Positions 7,832-18,416 of a stretch of DNA of 64,000 bases are shown one piece after another (position 1 is the first letter of the stretch; each line of letters starts with the position of its first letter). The translations under genes and the position numbers were made by a program. The notes beneath the pieces were generated by a model, which searched no databases, was not told the DNA's origin, and saw nothing but the letters and a program-made list of their open reading frames with translations. The stretch comes from Bacteroidia bacterium (GTDB lineage: Bacteria > Bacteroidota > Bacteroidia > Chitinophagales > JAUHXS01): assembly GCA_030426955.1 (NCBI GenBank), contig JAUHXS010000009.1, positions 62,001-126,000 on the forward strand. The letters run 5' to 3'.

Positions 7832-10407
7832 TAGCGTGATTTTATCAATTTGATATATTCGTATTTTCCTGAGTATTTAACAGCCAGAATGTAAGTCCCA
7901 ACCGAAGCCTTATCAAGGTTTATTTTTGTATCATGACCATTTACCTCTCCTTCATGAATCAACCTGCCGTAAATATCATATAACTCAAAGTTGAGATTTT
8001 TCATCAAAGCTTCTTCAGGAATATCTATGCTAATAAAGTTGCTAAAAGGATTAGGAAAAACTTTGATGTCACTTTGCTGTATAGTAGCAATACTAGTAAA
8101 GCTAATGATCTGGCTATAACTATTCTCATTTCCACAAGCATTTGAAGCTATTAATTGTACATTGTAATCATCTGCCATCGAATATATATGTGTAGGTGAC
8201 TGCTCTGTTGATGAATTCCCATCACCAAAATTCCACATCCATTCATCTGCATTTTGAGAATTATCAGTAAACGCAACGGTCAAATCATCAATACTATACG
8301 AAAAAGCTGCAACCACAGGTGTTGTATCGGCCACGATGATCTCTTTTGAAACAGTGGTATAACACTCTCCTCCGTCGAAAACACCTAAAGATACTATGTA
8401 GGTTCCAGGATCATCATATGTATGATTCGTATTTGGAATACTATCAAGGTTACCATCTCCAAAGTCCCAAGACCATGAAGTTGGCATTCCATTGGTACTA
8501 TCAGAAAATATTGTACTTGAACCTATACATGTTTTTGTAAAACCAAAGTCCACTTGCAAGCCATTTACTGTTATTTGCTTCGTTGCTGTATCTTTATAAC
8601 TACAGCCGTTAGAAGTTATCGCTGTTATTGTATATACCCCTGAACTATCGTAAATATACTCAGGGAACTTGTTGCTTGATGTATCTCCATTCCCAAAGTC
8701 CCAAAAAGTCTGTGAATTTTCAGAAATGTTTGCAATTGCATTAAGGTTGACTGCTTCACCCGTACAGATGATGTCATCACCTTCAATGTATGTAAAGAAA
8801 GGCATTTTGTCAATAATATTTATTTCTGCATATCTGTATAATGTATGTCCGCAACCATCAGTATATATCAAAACAATATTATACTTTCCGGCAGCAGCGT
8901 AAACATGAGTTGGCTCAGGATCTATAGAAGTAATACCATCTCCAAAATCCCATATAAAACTACCTGAAACCAATGGTAACGATACCTCAAACTTAACTGG
9001 TGTATTGATACAACTAGTTTGCACCATACTAAATCCCCCTGAATGACCATTTCCTAACTTAACGAGTTCATAGTAAACATCTATTTTTATATCAATATTA
9101 AGCGTTGCAGTATCTGAATTTTCACATTGATTTTCCAGAATTAGCTCTACTGTATAGTCTCCTGTATCGGCATAACTATGTTGTGCATTAAAAGTATTTG
9201 CAGTATTCCCATCACCAAAATCCCAAGCGTATGTAGCTTTAAGTGTATCTATATAGTAACTGCTATTTACAAATGATATATTTTCACTTGGACAATATTC
9301 AAGAGCACCTGCATCAATAGATGCCGTAGGCCTTGTAGAAACATCTATGCTAATCACCAATGAGTCACGAGTTACGTTGCCACAAGTATTAGTTATTTCA
9401 TGCATAACAGTGTAATCACCAGAGGTTGTGTAGGCATGTTTAAACTCTCTTGTTGAAGCAAAGTTACCGTCTCCCAATTCCCAATAATAGCTTATTGCGC
9501 CCTCCGTATTATTATAAAAGTCTAATTCGTATTCTGGGCAAAAGGTGTTTGAAATACCTTGCAATATTTGTGGGTTGCTATTAGCATAGAGCGTTGAATC
9601 TATTGCTATTTTTTTCCAATGAGTGAATGTATCCGTTCCACAAGCATTAGTAGCGTACAATGTTATGGAATAGGAGTCAGCTACAGCATAAGCATGTAAT
9701 CCAACTATGTCATCTGACATTGTTCCATCTCCAAAATCCCACAGGTGTGTTGTAAAATCATTATTATTAGAAGCTCCAGTCTTAAATTCTATAATTTTGT
9801 CTGTACAATGTGGCACAAATTGGAAAGCAAAGTCTGCTGACGGTCTACTTGTCAAATCTATTGTATGAGATTTTATGATAGTGTCAGAAAAGCATTGATT
9901 AGATACAATCAATTGAATGTTATAATTTCCAGTATCTGAATAAATATGCTCTATTGCATATCCATCAATACTAGTTCCATCCCCCAAACTCCAATCATAG
10001 GTATCTGCTTCACTTGAAGCACTTGTAATGTAAATAGGTTCTCCTAGGCAGCTATTAGGATTGCTAGATTGATCTACTTTAAAAACGTTAAAATCAGCAT
10101 AAGGCTTTTCTTGTAACTTAATAAACTTAACTGTAACCATTGAATCCCCTAAACCATCATATGCTGTTAATACAATATAATCATATCCATAAGTACCAAA
10201 CTCATAAATATGCACTGGATTATTTACAGTTGAAAACAATCCACTATTCCCAAACTGCCATCTAAAACTAACCGCTCCAGTACTTGTATTGGTAAACTGA
10301 ACAGTATCTGGTGCACAGCCAGTTGAAGTATATTCAAAATCTGCGTTTAATTGAGCTAATCCAAGATAAGCACAACAAAACAGCGTAAAAAAAGTAAATA
10401 CTCTCAT
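7831..10407 (-). CDS. Nine-PKD-repeat secreted protein with T9SS type A sorting domain
   Basis: 858 residues. A signal peptide ends near LGLAQ. Then nine PKD-like Ig-fold repeats follow, each recognisable by a W-DFGDG/LGDG/FGNG core and an H-Y...GTY/GDY strand about 30 residues later. The last ~80 residues (IKVFPNPFSNFISIDI...YDIYGRLIHEG...GTYILAVKYSGKYEYIKLIKS) are a type A T9SS sorting domain, so the protein should be exported and anchored or released at the cell surface. It is the first gene of a two-gene unit with the FG-GAP protein downstream (one-base stop/start overlap). PKD arrays usually serve as spacers or adhesion modules; no catalytic domain is present. Confidence 0.88.
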   Translation of the reverse strand: MRVFTFFTLFCCAYLGLAQLNADFEYTSTGCAPDTVQFTNTSTGAVSFRWQFGNSGLFSTVNNPVHIYEFGTYGYDYIVLTAYDGLGDSMVTVKFIKLQEKPYADFNVFKVDQSSNPNSCLGEPIYITSASSEADTYDWSLGDGTSIDGYAIEHIYSDTGNYNIQLIVSNQCFSDTIIKSHTIDLTSRPSADFAFQFVPHCTDKIIEFKTGASNNNDFTTHLWDFGDGTMSDDIVGLHAYAVADSYSITLYATNACGTDTFTHWKKIAIDSTLYANSNPQILQGISNTFCPEYELDFYNNTEGAISYYWELGDGNFASTREFKHAYTTSGDYTVMHEITNTCGNVTRDSLVISIDVSTRPTASIDAGALEYCPSENISFVNSSYYIDTLKATYAWDFGDGNTANTFNAQHSYADTGDYTVELILENQCENSDTATLNIDIKIDVYYELVKLGNGHSGGFSMVQTSCINTPVKFEVSLPLVSGSFIWDFGDGITSIDPEPTHVYAAAGKYNIVLIYTDGCGHTLYRYAEINIIDKMPFFTYIEGDDIICTGEAVNLNAIANISENSQTFWDFGNGDTSSNKFPEYIYDSSGVYTITAITSNGCSYKDTATKQITVNGLQVDFGFTKTCIGSSTIFSDSTNGMPTSWSWDFGDGNLDSIPNTNHTYDDPGTYIVSLGVFDGGECYTTVSKEIIVADTTPVVAAFSYSIDDLTVAFTDNSQNADEWMWNFGDGNSSTEQSPTHIYSMADDYNVQLIASNACGNENSYSQIISFTSIATIQQSDIKVFPNPFSNFISIDIPEEALMKNLNFELYDIYGRLIHEGEVNGHDTKINLDKASVGTYILAVKYSGKYEYIKLIKSR

Positions 10408-10550
10408 CTTAATAATTTGGGTTTAATTAAATATAGTAAAACATCAACTTATGCATCAACTAAAAAATATGAGAAAATTAGTATTCAAACCTATATAAGA
10501 TAGATGGATGAGATAAGACAACAAAATTCCTCTTTTATTATTCCAATTTG

Positions 10551-10558
10551 TATCTTTA
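10551..10558 (+). promoter_or_regulatory. Candidate -7 box for metK
   Basis: TATCTTTA matches the Bacteroidota -7 consensus TAnnTTTG at seven of eight positions and lies 32 nt before the metK ATG. No clear -33 TTTG is seen at the usual distance. No SAM-riboswitch-like fold was recognised in the 183-nt divergent gap. Confidence 0.4.
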
Positions 10559-10590
10559 CGCTCCTTATAATAACATGATAAACAAAAAAT

Positions 10591-11847
10591 ATGTCTTATT
10601 TATTTACATCTGAGTCTGTTTCTGAAGGACATCCTGATAAAGTTGCGGATCAAATATCTGATGCACTTATTGATCACTTTTTAGCTTTTGATCCAGAATC
10701 GAAAGTAGCTTGTGAAACATTGGTTACTACTGGCTTAACAGTTTTGAGTGGTGAGGTAAAATCTAATGCTTACTTAGATGTACAGCAGATTGCAAGAGAT
10801 GTAATTAAAAGAATAGGATACAATAAGTCTGAATATCAGTTTGATGCAGATTCATGTGGTGTTATTTCTGCTATCCACGAACAAAGTGCTGATATCAATC
10901 AAGGAGTAGAAGCTGGAAAAGGGTTACATGCAGAACAAGGAGCAGGTGATCAGGGAATGATGTTTGGCTATGCTACAAATGAGACCGATAGCTATATGCC
11001 TCTCGCTTTAACTTTAGCTCATATTATATTACAGGAACTTGCGGCAATTCGAAGAGAAGGTAAAGAAATGACTTATTTGAGACCGGACTCTAAAAGTCAA
11101 GTTACGATTGAATACGATGATGACAATAAGCCTGTAAGAATTGATACCATTGTTGTATCAACTCAACATGATGATTTTGATGCAGAAAAAAGTATGCTTC
11201 AAAAGATTAAAGATGATGTTATCAGTATTTTAATACCAAGAGTTAAATCACTTTTAGGATCGGAAATACAAAAACTTTTCACAGATAACATTACTTACCA
11301 TGTCAATCCTACAGGGAAATTTGTAATTGGTGGACCTCACGGTGATACTGGGCTTACTGGAAGAAAAATAATTGTAGATACTTATGGTGGTAAAGGAGCA
11401 CATGGTGGTGGTGCATTTTCAGGAAAAGATCCATCAAAAGTTGATCGCTCAGCTGCTTACGCGACCAGACATATTGCGAAGAACCTTGTCGCAGCAGGTG
11501 TTGCTGACGAAATATTAGTTCAAGTAGCATATGCTATCGGCGTTGCAAAACCAATGGGTATTTATATCAACACTTATGGTACTTCTAGTGTCAATATCTC
11601 AGATGGTGAAATTGCTAAGAAAGTAGAAGATATTTTTGATATGCGACCTGCTGCTATTATTGATAGGCTAAAGCTAAAAGAACCCAAATACTGGGAAACA
11701 GCAGCATATGGGCATATGGGCAGAACGCCTATGAAAAAGACTATTACATTCAATAGTAATGGACAAGAGGTGACGAAGGAAGTAGAAACTTTTACTTGGG
11801 AAAAACTAGACTACGTTGATCAAGTAAAACAAGCCTTCGGACTCTAG
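10591..11847 (+). CDS. metK: S-adenosylmethionine synthetase
   Basis: 418 residues, typical of Bacteroidota MetK, which is slightly longer than the E. coli enzyme. It makes S-adenosylmethionine from methionine and ATP. Diagnostic motifs are GHPDK (13-17, ATP phosphate binding), [12 protein letters not shown] (117-128), [13 protein letters not shown], and the glycine-rich [19 protein letters not shown] loop. The C-terminus, [19 protein letters not shown], is the Bacteroidota form. Aspartate kinase starts 19 nt downstream, so methionine/aspartate-family metabolism is coupled here. Divergent from the PKD gene. Confidence 0.97.
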   Translation: MSYLFTSESVSEGHPDKVADQISDALIDHFLAFDPESKVACETLVTTGLTVLSGEVKSNAYLDVQQIARDVIKRIGYNKSEYQFDADSCGVISAIHEQSADINQGVEAGKGLHAEQGAGDQGMMFGYATNETDSYMPLALTLAHIILQELAAIRREGKEMTYLRPDSKSQVTIEYDDDNKPVRIDTIVVSTQHDDFDAEKSMLQKIKDDVISILIPRVKSLLGSEIQKLFTDNITYHVNPTGKFVIGGPHGDTGLTGRKIIVDTYGGKGAHGGGAFSGKDPSKVDRSAAYATRHIAKNLVAAGVADEILVQVAYAIGVAKPMGIYINTYGTSSVNISDGEIAKKVEDIFDMRPAAIIDRLKLKEPKYWETAAYGHMGRTPMKKTITFNSNGQEVTKEVETFTWEKLDYVDQVKQAFGL

Positions 11848-11866
11848 TCTTTTCATTTTATATTAT

Positions 11867-13183
11867 ATGAAGGTTTTAAAGTTTGGGGGGACTTCTGTAG
11901 GCTCTCCTGAAAGGATGCGCTCTTTGAAGGAGCTGGTAGTAGCAGAAGAACAAAGGATAATAGTTTTATCGGCACTCTCTGGAACCACTAATACCTTAGT
12001 TGAGCTTTCAGAAGCTTACAAGCAAAAAGACACAGCATTAGCTAAAACCATCATTGAAAACTTATTTGACCATTACGTTGCTTTCATTGAAGCACTTTTT
12101 TCAATTGATAGTTTTAAAAATAAGGCATCTGAGACAATAGAAGATCACTTTGCATTATTAAGAAGTTTTAGCACTAAACCTTTTTCCATAAAAGAGGAAA
12201 GAGAAATTTTAGCACAAGGTGAGTTAATGTCCACAAAACTATTCCATACTTATCTCACAGAACAAAATGTTGAATCTATTTTCTTGAATGCATTTGATTT
12301 CATGTGTATAGATGAAAATGATGAACCCGTATTAAATAGTATTGAAAAGCAACTAAAAGCAGAATTGAATAAATACCCGAAAAACAAGTTGTTTATTACG
12401 CAAGGATACATCTGCTTAAACTCGAATGGTGAAATAGACAATTTGAAAAGAGGTGGTAGTGATTATACGGCATCATTAATAGGTGCTGCCACTCAAAGTG
12501 ATGAGGTACAAATTTGGACCGACATAGATGGTATGCATAATAATGATCCAAGATTCGTTGAGAAAACTTTTCCCGTTGCTGAACTAACATTTGACGAGGC
12601 AGCTGAGTTGGCCTATTTTGGGGCAAAAATTTTACATCCCGCTACCGTTTTACCAGCTAAAAAAGCCAATGTTCCTGTAAGGATTAAAAATACGATGAAC
12701 CCTGATGCTCCCGGGACGTTAATTTCGAAAGATGCTCCCAAAAGTTATATCAAGTCTATAGCGGCGAAGGATAATATTATTGCTATCAATATTAAGTCTA
12801 GTAGAATGTTATTGGCACACGGCTTTCTGAAGAGTGTTTTTGAGGTTTTTGAGCGATATAAAACTTCTATCGATATGATCACGACCTCTGAAGTAGCCAT
12901 TTCTTTGACTATTGATAATGATCAAAATATCAAGCCTATACTAGAAGAAATACAGCAATATGCTACCACTACTGTAGATACAGATCAGAGCATCATTTGC
13001 ATCGTAGGTGACTTCTTATCAACCAAGCCTGGAGTTATAGAAAGAGTCATTGTTGCATTGAAAGCAATTCCGATTCGTATGATTTCCTATGGCGGAAGTG
13101 AGAATAATATTTCTCTTCTAATTAATACTACAGACAAAAAGCAAGCATTAAACTTGCTAAATCAGGGAGTGTTTGAAAACTAG
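11867..13183 (+). CDS. Aspartate kinase (monofunctional)
   Basis: 438 residues. It phosphorylates aspartate, the first step to lysine, threonine and methionine. The N-terminal amino-acid-kinase domain starts with KFGGTSVGS (5-13). It contains the substrate block LKRGGSDYTASLIGAA and the WTDIDGMHNNDPR motif typical of aspartokinases. The last ~140 residues form two ACT-type regulatory domains. There is no homoserine dehydrogenase fusion. It follows metK by 19 nt in a likely operon and is closed by an inverted repeat right after the stop. Which end product inhibits it cannot be read. Confidence 0.93.
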   Translation: MKVLKFGGTSVGSPERMRSLKELVVAEEQRIIVLSALSGTTNTLVELSEAYKQKDTALAKTIIENLFDHYVAFIEALFSIDSFKNKASETIEDHFALLRSFSTKPFSIKEEREILAQGELMSTKLFHTYLTEQNVESIFLNAFDFMCIDENDEPVLNSIEKQLKAELNKYPKNKLFITQGYICLNSNGEIDNLKRGGSDYTASLIGAATQSDEVQIWTDIDGMHNNDPRFVEKTFPVAELTFDEAAELAYFGAKILHPATVLPAKKANVPVRIKNTMNPDAPGTLISKDAPKSYIKSIAAKDNIIAINIKSSRMLLAHGFLKSVFEVFERYKTSIDMITTSEVAISLTIDNDQNIKPILEEIQQYATTTVDTDQSIICIVGDFLSTKPGVIERVIVALKAIPIRMISYGGSENNISLLINTTDKKQALNLLNQGVFEN

Positions 13184-13215
13184 AACTGGTAAGCTAATAT
13201 TAAAACTTACCAGTT
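13184..13215. terminator. Bidirectional terminator between convergent genes
   Basis: A perfect 10-bp stem AACTGGTAAG (13184-13193) with CTTACCAGTT (13206-13215) and a 12-nt loop begins directly after the aspartate kinase stop. The convergent BNR gene ends 25 nt further on. T-rich sequence follows on the plus strand, but the T tract is interrupted. Confidence 0.65.
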
Positions 13216-13240
13216 AACTTCTATATTTTTGACTTAGGGA

Positions 13241-16162
13241 CTATTGGACTATTACCTTTTCGACCATTCGCTGATTTCCAGCTACTAGCACCATGATATA
13301 TGTTCCTGAGTTTAAATTGGAAACATCAAAAGTAGCTTTTTGACTACCTACTGATTGTGTTCCTAAGTTCCTAGAGCTTACCAACTTGCCAGTAACATCT
13401 AAGACATTAAGTGTGACATCTCCCGAATTTTCAAGATCATACTCAATAAATCCTTGATTTTTGACAGGGTTCGGATATAAGTTAAACCCTAAGCTAGGTC
13501 TATCCTGTTTAACATTAAGCGTAATGTTTGTCTTACAAAACTCAGTTGTTAAACTCTTGGTTCTATACATTCCCCTACCATGAGTTGCGGCATATACAAA
13601 ATAGCAATTGTCACTTAGGTCTACATCATTATCTTCAAATATAATAGGCTCTTGTATAACATGATATGTTGGGACTCTTGCCATACCATTATTTTCTTCT
13701 GTCCATTCTACTAGACCATTAGGGTTATCAGTTGTCCAAATGCCTAACTCTGTACCCAATATAATTCTATTGCCATCTGCTATATCGATCACAGAACTAT
13801 AAACTGGCATTGCAGGAAGTCCTGTAGTTACATTACCTTGTATTGAGGCAAAGTTCGGTGCTTGGGAGGTATCTGCAGCATTTGTAGCTAAATAGACATG
13901 TGCACCTGGAGTATAACCAGCCGTTGTAACAACTACTCTTGAAGCATCGTTCTGATCTACTGATATACTACTTACATACCCTCCTGCATTAAATACATTT
14001 TTTTCTATATAAATGCCAGCATTCGCTACATGCCATATAGAATCATACGTCGTATCAACAATAACATCTATGGAATCATAAGGCAAAGCAAAGTCCATAG
14101 TGTCTTTAGTAGTATCCATCGTAGCATTCCATGTAGCAGGGTCTTCGTAATCGAGTATAGCATCTCTCATACCAACTATTCTACTCACCCTACCGTTTGA
14201 AGTTCCATAGTATACCACATTTCCATCTTTAGAAAAAGACATTGCGGTAACAGTATTCCCTACTAAATCATCAAGTTGAAACCAAATTGGGCTATTCGAG
14301 TTTAAGAACAATACATGTTTAGCTACCCAGAATTTTCTTGTTCCCATATAAAACAAGTGTAAAGAATCGTCTAAGTCTTCCCAAAGTTTGTATTTTGTTA
14401 TAAACGGAACTGCGGTCTCACCAGGATCAGGAATTCCGTCTGGGTTACAACCACCTTGTGCTGCATTAAAATCACAATCAATATGCTGGTCATACATCGC
14501 TCCTGGGTTTTCAAAATCGTCTCCACCGTTTGACGACCTTCTTATTGCAGCATATTGACTTTCGAGGATGATAACATCAGGATTAAGTTTAGAGATCGCA
14601 CAATATCCCCCATCACCATATCCGACAACAGCACCTTGCTTTAGAGAGATACCATTGTAATCTATATAATGTGTACCATTATCTTGAGTACCACCAATCA
14701 CCTCTCCTGTTATAGCCGCAGCCATACCGTAATACTGTGTTACATTATAGTTTCTGTTTAGATATTTGAAAGCAGGCGCTTCGCTGAGTGCATTATTTGT
14801 TCTAAAAACGCCTCCATCTGTTACAACAAACATTGTATTCCCGTCAGTTGGGTGGAAAAATATGTTGTGATGATCTGCGTGTACATAGATAGAAGGTGGC
14901 GTATTTTCTTGCCCAGGATAATAAAATGGAATCCAACTAGATATTTGCGCCCAACCCATTAATGAATCCCACGTATATACTGCAAAATTGCCACCAACAT
15001 ATATCCGCCCTTTATCCAGTGGGGAAACGGCAATACAAAGGTTATACCGCCCCTGAGTTCCAGGAGGATTAAATGTGCTCGGCTCTGCTCCTGAACCAAT
15101 TTCTTCCCAAGTATTTCCCATATCTTTTGACTGATATATACCACCTAGCTGACCACTATTGTTACTAGTATACATATATATATAGTTGGGATCTTGAGGT
15201 GAAATAGCAACCTCTGTTCTAGCGGCAGTAGCAGTTGGATAACCAGGATTGCCACTTAAATTCTCAAAATTTTCACCACCATCGGTAGACCGTCTAACAG
15301 CACCTCCAGATGCAGCCAAAATAAGACCACCGTCACCAGATATTTTCAAATCAGTAACCCCTGCTGGCAAAACACCACCCTGCATCTTTGTAAAACTCTC
15401 TCCTCCATCTTCAGACTTAAAAACACCCCCCTCGGCCGCAACAAAAACAATATTGTTGTTGTTAGGATCTGTAATTATATCATTGATAAAGGCTAAATCG
15501 TCATTAACATTATTTCCATCTGTTGGACTTAGTACATTTTGGAAGGTATTCCCTCCATCCTTACTTCTAAAAACGCCTTCCCCAGGAAACATTGTGCCTC
15601 CTGAAGGATTATTCCCTCCAAGTGTTCCAAAGCTTTCTCCTGTTCCAAAATAAATATCGCCATCCTTGCTTTGTGCAATACAAGTCACTGCTAAGCTACT
15701 AAAGGTATCATTTATAGGCTGCCAGCTACTTCCACTACTATTGGTATACCATAGTCCTCCGCTAACACCGCCCATATACATTCTTGCATGGTTATCTTTA
15801 TCAATCAAAAAACCCCTAGTCCTTCCTCCAATATTGTCTGGACCTAAGCTTTCCCACTGTAATCCTAACTCAGCACCCGTTTTATTAGCCTGTGCTTTTC
15901 TGGTATTATTATTGGCATCGCTTATACTTTTATAGTACGCATTTAAAGGAAACTCTCCTGTATTAGGGTCAACACCATGTAATTGTGCATAATATTGTAG
16001 TGCGCCATTTATTCCGCCCTCCACTTTTTTCATTCTTTTATTTGCAGCCATCATCTCTCCCAATGAAGTTTTAGAGTTATTCTCTTTTTTCGTAAAAAAG
16101 TGTACTGCTACGCCCAATAAAACAACTGCCAATAAAAACTTATAACGCTTAATAGATACCAT
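13241..16162 (-). CDS. Large BNR/sortilin-like propeller protein with T9SS type A domain
   Basis: 973 residues. A hydrophobic N-terminal segment (~8-22) acts as a signal. Then comes a long run of BNR/Asp-box repeats (SKDGGNTF, SEDGGESF, STDGGENF, SKDMGNTW), as in VPS10/sortilin and xyloglucanase-type propellers. The phrase GPDNIGGRTRGFLIDKDN marks the propeller start, near residue 105. The tail (FNLYPNPVKNQGFIEY...LDVTGKLVSSR...GTYIMVLVAGNQRMVEKVIVQ) is a type A T9SS sorting domain. It is homologous in plan to the protein at 60.3-62.9 kb. It stands alone on the minus strand between a terminator and lipA. Many relatives are annotated as glycosyl hydrolases, but no catalytic residues can be claimed here. 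Confidence 0.87.
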   Translation of the reverse strand: MVSIKRYKFLLAVVLLGVAVHFFTKKENNSKTSLGEMMAANKRMKKVEGGINGALQYYAQLHGVDPNTGEFPLNAYYKSISDANNNTRKAQANKTGAELGLQWESLGPDNIGGRTRGFLIDKDNHARMYMGGVSGGLWYTNSSGSSWQPINDTFSSLAVTCIAQSKDGDIYFGTGESFGTLGGNNPSGGTMFPGEGVFRSKDGGNTFQNVLSPTDGNNVNDDLAFINDIITDPNNNNIVFVAAEGGVFKSEDGGESFTKMQGGVLPAGVTDLKISGDGGLILAASGGAVRRSTDGGENFENLSGNPGYPTATAARTEVAISPQDPNYIYMYTSNNSGQLGGIYQSKDMGNTWEEIGSGAEPSTFNPPGTQGRYNLCIAVSPLDKGRIYVGGNFAVYTWDSLMGWAQISSWIPFYYPGQENTPPSIYVHADHHNIFFHPTDGNTMFVVTDGGVFRTNNALSEAPAFKYLNRNYNVTQYYGMAAAITGEVIGGTQDNGTHYIDYNGISLKQGAVVGYGDGGYCAISKLNPDVIILESQYAAIRRSSNGGDDFENPGAMYDQHIDCDFNAAQGGCNPDGIPDPGETAVPFITKYKLWEDLDDSLHLFYMGTRKFWVAKHVLFLNSNSPIWFQLDDLVGNTVTAMSFSKDGNVVYYGTSNGRVSRIVGMRDAILDYEDPATWNATMDTTKDTMDFALPYDSIDVIVDTTYDSIWHVANAGIYIEKNVFNAGGYVSSISVDQNDASRVVVTTAGYTPGAHVYLATNAADTSQAPNFASIQGNVTTGLPAMPVYSSVIDIADGNRIILGTELGIWTTDNPNGLVEWTEENNGMARVPTYHVIQEPIIFEDNDVDLSDNCYFVYAATHGRGMYRTKSLTTEFCKTNITLNVKQDRPSLGFNLYPNPVKNQGFIEYDLENSGDVTLNVLDVTGKLVSSRNLGTQSVGSQKATFDVSNLNSGTYIMVLVAGNQRMVEKVIVQ

Positions 16163-16284
16163 AGTATAGAATTTATTCTTATCTCACTAAGATCGGTGTA
16201 TTTAGACATAATAGAAAATACACTTATCCCTCAATGTGGATATAAAATTATCAACCAAAAATACAAAATTATTTAACAATAAAA

Positions 16285-17160
16285 CTACTTTACATGCCTT
16301 TCTGCATGGTAAGAAGAACGAACTAAAGGAGAGCTTTCAACATATTTAAAACCAAGACTTAGTCCATATTCTTTGTAGGCAGCAAATGTATCTGGATGAA
16401 CAAAGCTGTCAACTTGTAAATGCATATTGGTTGGCTGTAAATATTGTCCAATGGTCATTACATCACAACCTGCTTCCAACAAGTCATTCATAATTTCAAA
16501 TACCTCTTCTTTCGTTTCTCCTAATCCTACCATAATACCAGACTTAGTCCTCTTACCAAATTCTTTCGTTCTTTTGATTTGCTCTAAACTTCTTTCATAT
16601 TTTGCTTGCGGACGAACCTTGCGATACAGACTTTTTACGGTCTCCATATTGTGAGACACCACTTCTTGACCTGGGTTTATCATTACCTCTAGTGCTTCCC
16701 AATTGGCCTTCACATCGGGTATTAACGTCTCTATTGTTGTATCAGGAACAAGTCGTTTTGTCTCTTTTACCGTATTATGCCATATTGCCGCACCTCTGTC
16801 TTTTAGCTCATCTCTATTCACAGATGTTATGACCGCATGTTTTACCCCCATCAACTTAATTGCCTCAGCAACTCGTTTAGGCTCATCTTCATCATATTCT
16901 GGAGGTCGCCCTGTTGCTACTGCACAAAAAGAGCAACTTCTTGTACAGACATTACCTAAAATCATGAATGTCGCAGTTCCTGCCCCCCAGCACTCCCCCA
17001 TATTAGGGCAGTTTCCACTTTGGCAAATTGTGTGGAGCTTATATTCGTCAACTAAGGATCTTACTTTTTTGAAGTTTTCTCCCGTAGGTAACTTTACTCG
17101 AAGCCAATCGGGTTTTTTTCTTCTTTGTTTAGCTTTCTCTGCTACTGAATTGCAAGACAT
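16285..17160 (-). CDS. lipA: Lipoyl synthase
   Basis: 291 residues. A radical-SAM enzyme that inserts two sulfurs into octanoyl groups on E2 and GcvH proteins. Both iron-sulfur sites are complete: the auxiliary cluster Cys46, Cys51, Cys57 ([12 protein letters not shown]) and the radical-SAM cluster Cys72, Cys76, Cys79 (CTRSCSFC). The C-terminal RSSYHAE carries the Ser that ligates the auxiliary cluster. It lies 18 nt downstream of an exported protein gene and is probably transcribed with it. It would modify the E2 partner of the E1 encoded at 2.3-4.4 kb. Confidence 0.97.
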   Translation of the reverse strand: MSCNSVAEKAKQRRKKPDWLRVKLPTGENFKKVRSLVDEYKLHTICQSGNCPNMGECWGAGTATFMILGNVCTRSCSFCAVATGRPPEYDEDEPKRVAEAIKLMGVKHAVITSVNRDELKDRGAAIWHNTVKETKRLVPDTTIETLIPDVKANWEALEVMINPGQEVVSHNMETVKSLYRKVRPQAKYERSLEQIKRTKEFGKRTKSGIMVGLGETKEEVFEIMNDLLEAGCDVMTIGQYLQPTNMHLQVDSFVHPDTFAAYKEYGLSLGFKYVESSPLVRSSYHAERHVK

Positions 17161-17178
17161 ATTCGTTTATAATTTAGC

Positions 17179-17949
17179 TTACCACCGTTTACCAAGCTGC
17201 AAACTTACATAAACACTAAAGAAGAAAAAACTATTTTCCTCTAAAACCATCAAAGGAGCATTCCTAAAATAAACATCTGCTGTTGCCCCTACTTCCAAAG
17301 CACGAATCATATCTTTGTATGGAGCCCAATCAAAGTAATAGCCATATTTTGTATGAATACCTGGTATGATCTTAGACTCGAAAAAGCCACGATAAAAGCC
17401 TGCACTTCCATATATACTATGTTCATTTAAAAACTGATCCTCATTATCTCCTGTATACTTTATTCTGCTGATAGCAGGACCGTCATCTAAACCATTATCA
17501 TAATTTAAGTAATAAGGTTTTAGTATTCCTAGAGATGGGCCAATCATAAATGTATTCCATATTTCAATTCCTCCTTTTTCTGCTTTCTCGCCAAGCTGCT
17601 TTCTTCGCCCAAGCATTGCTCTTAATAGGTAAAAATTGTTTTGTTTACCATAAACGTAAGGTCTTGGAGGGGCTTGCCCTACTTTTTGGTCTAATAAGCC
17701 AATCTGTTTATTTTGCTTAGGATGCTTGTACTCTGCTATTTCAAACTGATACACCTTCCGCTTGTAATAAGTCAACTGTTTAGAATAGTCATAGAAAACG
17801 CCCCAGCCTCTTGAATGCAAACGATACCCCCAACTTTGGTCTTCCAGACGCAATATATTGAGTTCGCTTTCTGGTGTTGGCGCATCTTGAGCTGTTACAG
17901 TCAGTAGAACTGTTATGAACAAAAAAAATGGTAGCAAACACTTCTTCAC
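17179..17949 (-). CDS. Exported protein of unknown function, probable outer-membrane barrel
   Basis: 256 residues from a GTG start (17949), immediately followed by a good signal peptide (KKCLLPFFLFITVLLTVTAQ). The mature part is rich in aromatic residues and alternating Gly/Tyr segments (GWGVFYDYSKQLTYYKRKVYQ, GSAGFYRGFFESKI), with a short terminal strand ending in LQLGKRW, as expected of a beta-barrel. No family name recognised. It is the first gene of a likely two-gene unit with lipA (18-nt gap). No ATG is available near the signal peptide start, so GTG is the best start. Confidence 0.72.
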   Translation of the reverse strand: MKKCLLPFFLFITVLLTVTAQDAPTPESELNILRLEDQSWGYRLHSRGWGVFYDYSKQLTYYKRKVYQFEIAEYKHPKQNKQIGLLDQKVGQAPPRPYVYGKQNNFYLLRAMLGRRKQLGEKAEKGGIEIWNTFMIGPSLGILKPYYLNYDNGLDDGPAISRIKYTGDNEDQFLNEHSIYGSAGFYRGFFESKIIPGIHTKYGYYFDWAPYKDMIRALEVGATADVYFRNAPLMVLEENSFFFFSVYVSLQLGKRW

Positions 17950-18011
17950 GATATATATAACGCTATATTGAGATAAATAGTTTTACTAAATTTACAAAAA
18001 AAAGCATAACC

Positions 18012-18416
18012 ATGCCACTTTCTACTGTTAACTATTCTGGCGAACTCAGAACCAATGCATTACACCTAAAGTCTCAAAATAAAATTATAACTGACGCTCC
18101 AACTGACAATCATGGCAAAGGAGAAGCGTTTTCGCCAACAGATTTAGTGGCTACTGCTCTAGCATCTTGTATGCTGACTATTATCGGCATAAGAGGCAAC
18201 AAACACCGAATAGACATTGGTAATCCTAGAGCAACTGTTGAAAAAATAATGGCAGATAATCCCAGACGAATTGATAAAATCAAAGTTGATATTACGTTTG
18301 ACAGAAATTTTTCAGGAAAAGAGCAAAAAATGATAGAGGAAGCTGCGTTAAACTGCCCTGTTGCCAAAAGCATTCATCCAGACATTGACCAGATTGTAAG
18401 CTTTCAATATACTTAA
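18012..18416 (+). CDS. OsmC family peroxidase-like protein
   Basis: 134 residues. Members reduce organic hydroperoxides with a pair of cysteines. Both expected cysteines are present: Cys53 in ATALASCMLT and Cys115 in LNCPVAKSIHP. The SPTDLVATALASC block and the GKGEAFSPTD glycine turn are diagnostic. It is cytosolic and probably protects from peroxide. The 3' end overlaps the convergent ytxJ-like gene by 4 nt. The neighbouring bacilliredoxin suggests a shared thiol-redox theme, though the two are on opposite strands. Confidence 0.9.
   Translation: MPLSTVNYSGELRTNALHLKSQNKIITDAPTDNHGKGEAFSPTDLVATALASCMLTIIGIRGNKHRIDIGNPRATVEKIMADNPRRIDKIKVDITFDRNFSGKEQKMIEEAALNCPVAKSIHPDIDQIVSFQYT

Noticed and set aside
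10408-10590. SAM riboswitch before metK
   Set aside because: The gap is AT-rich without paired helices or conserved cores that I can recognise.
15249-15653. 134-codon plus-strand ORF opposite the BNR gene
   Set aside because: Antisense to a well-supported T9SS protein. The Pro/Ser/Lys-rich translation arises from the complementary strand of repeated Asp-box codons.
16703-17212. 169-codon plus-strand ORF opposite lipA
   Set aside because: Antisense shadow of a complete lipA gene; no independent features.
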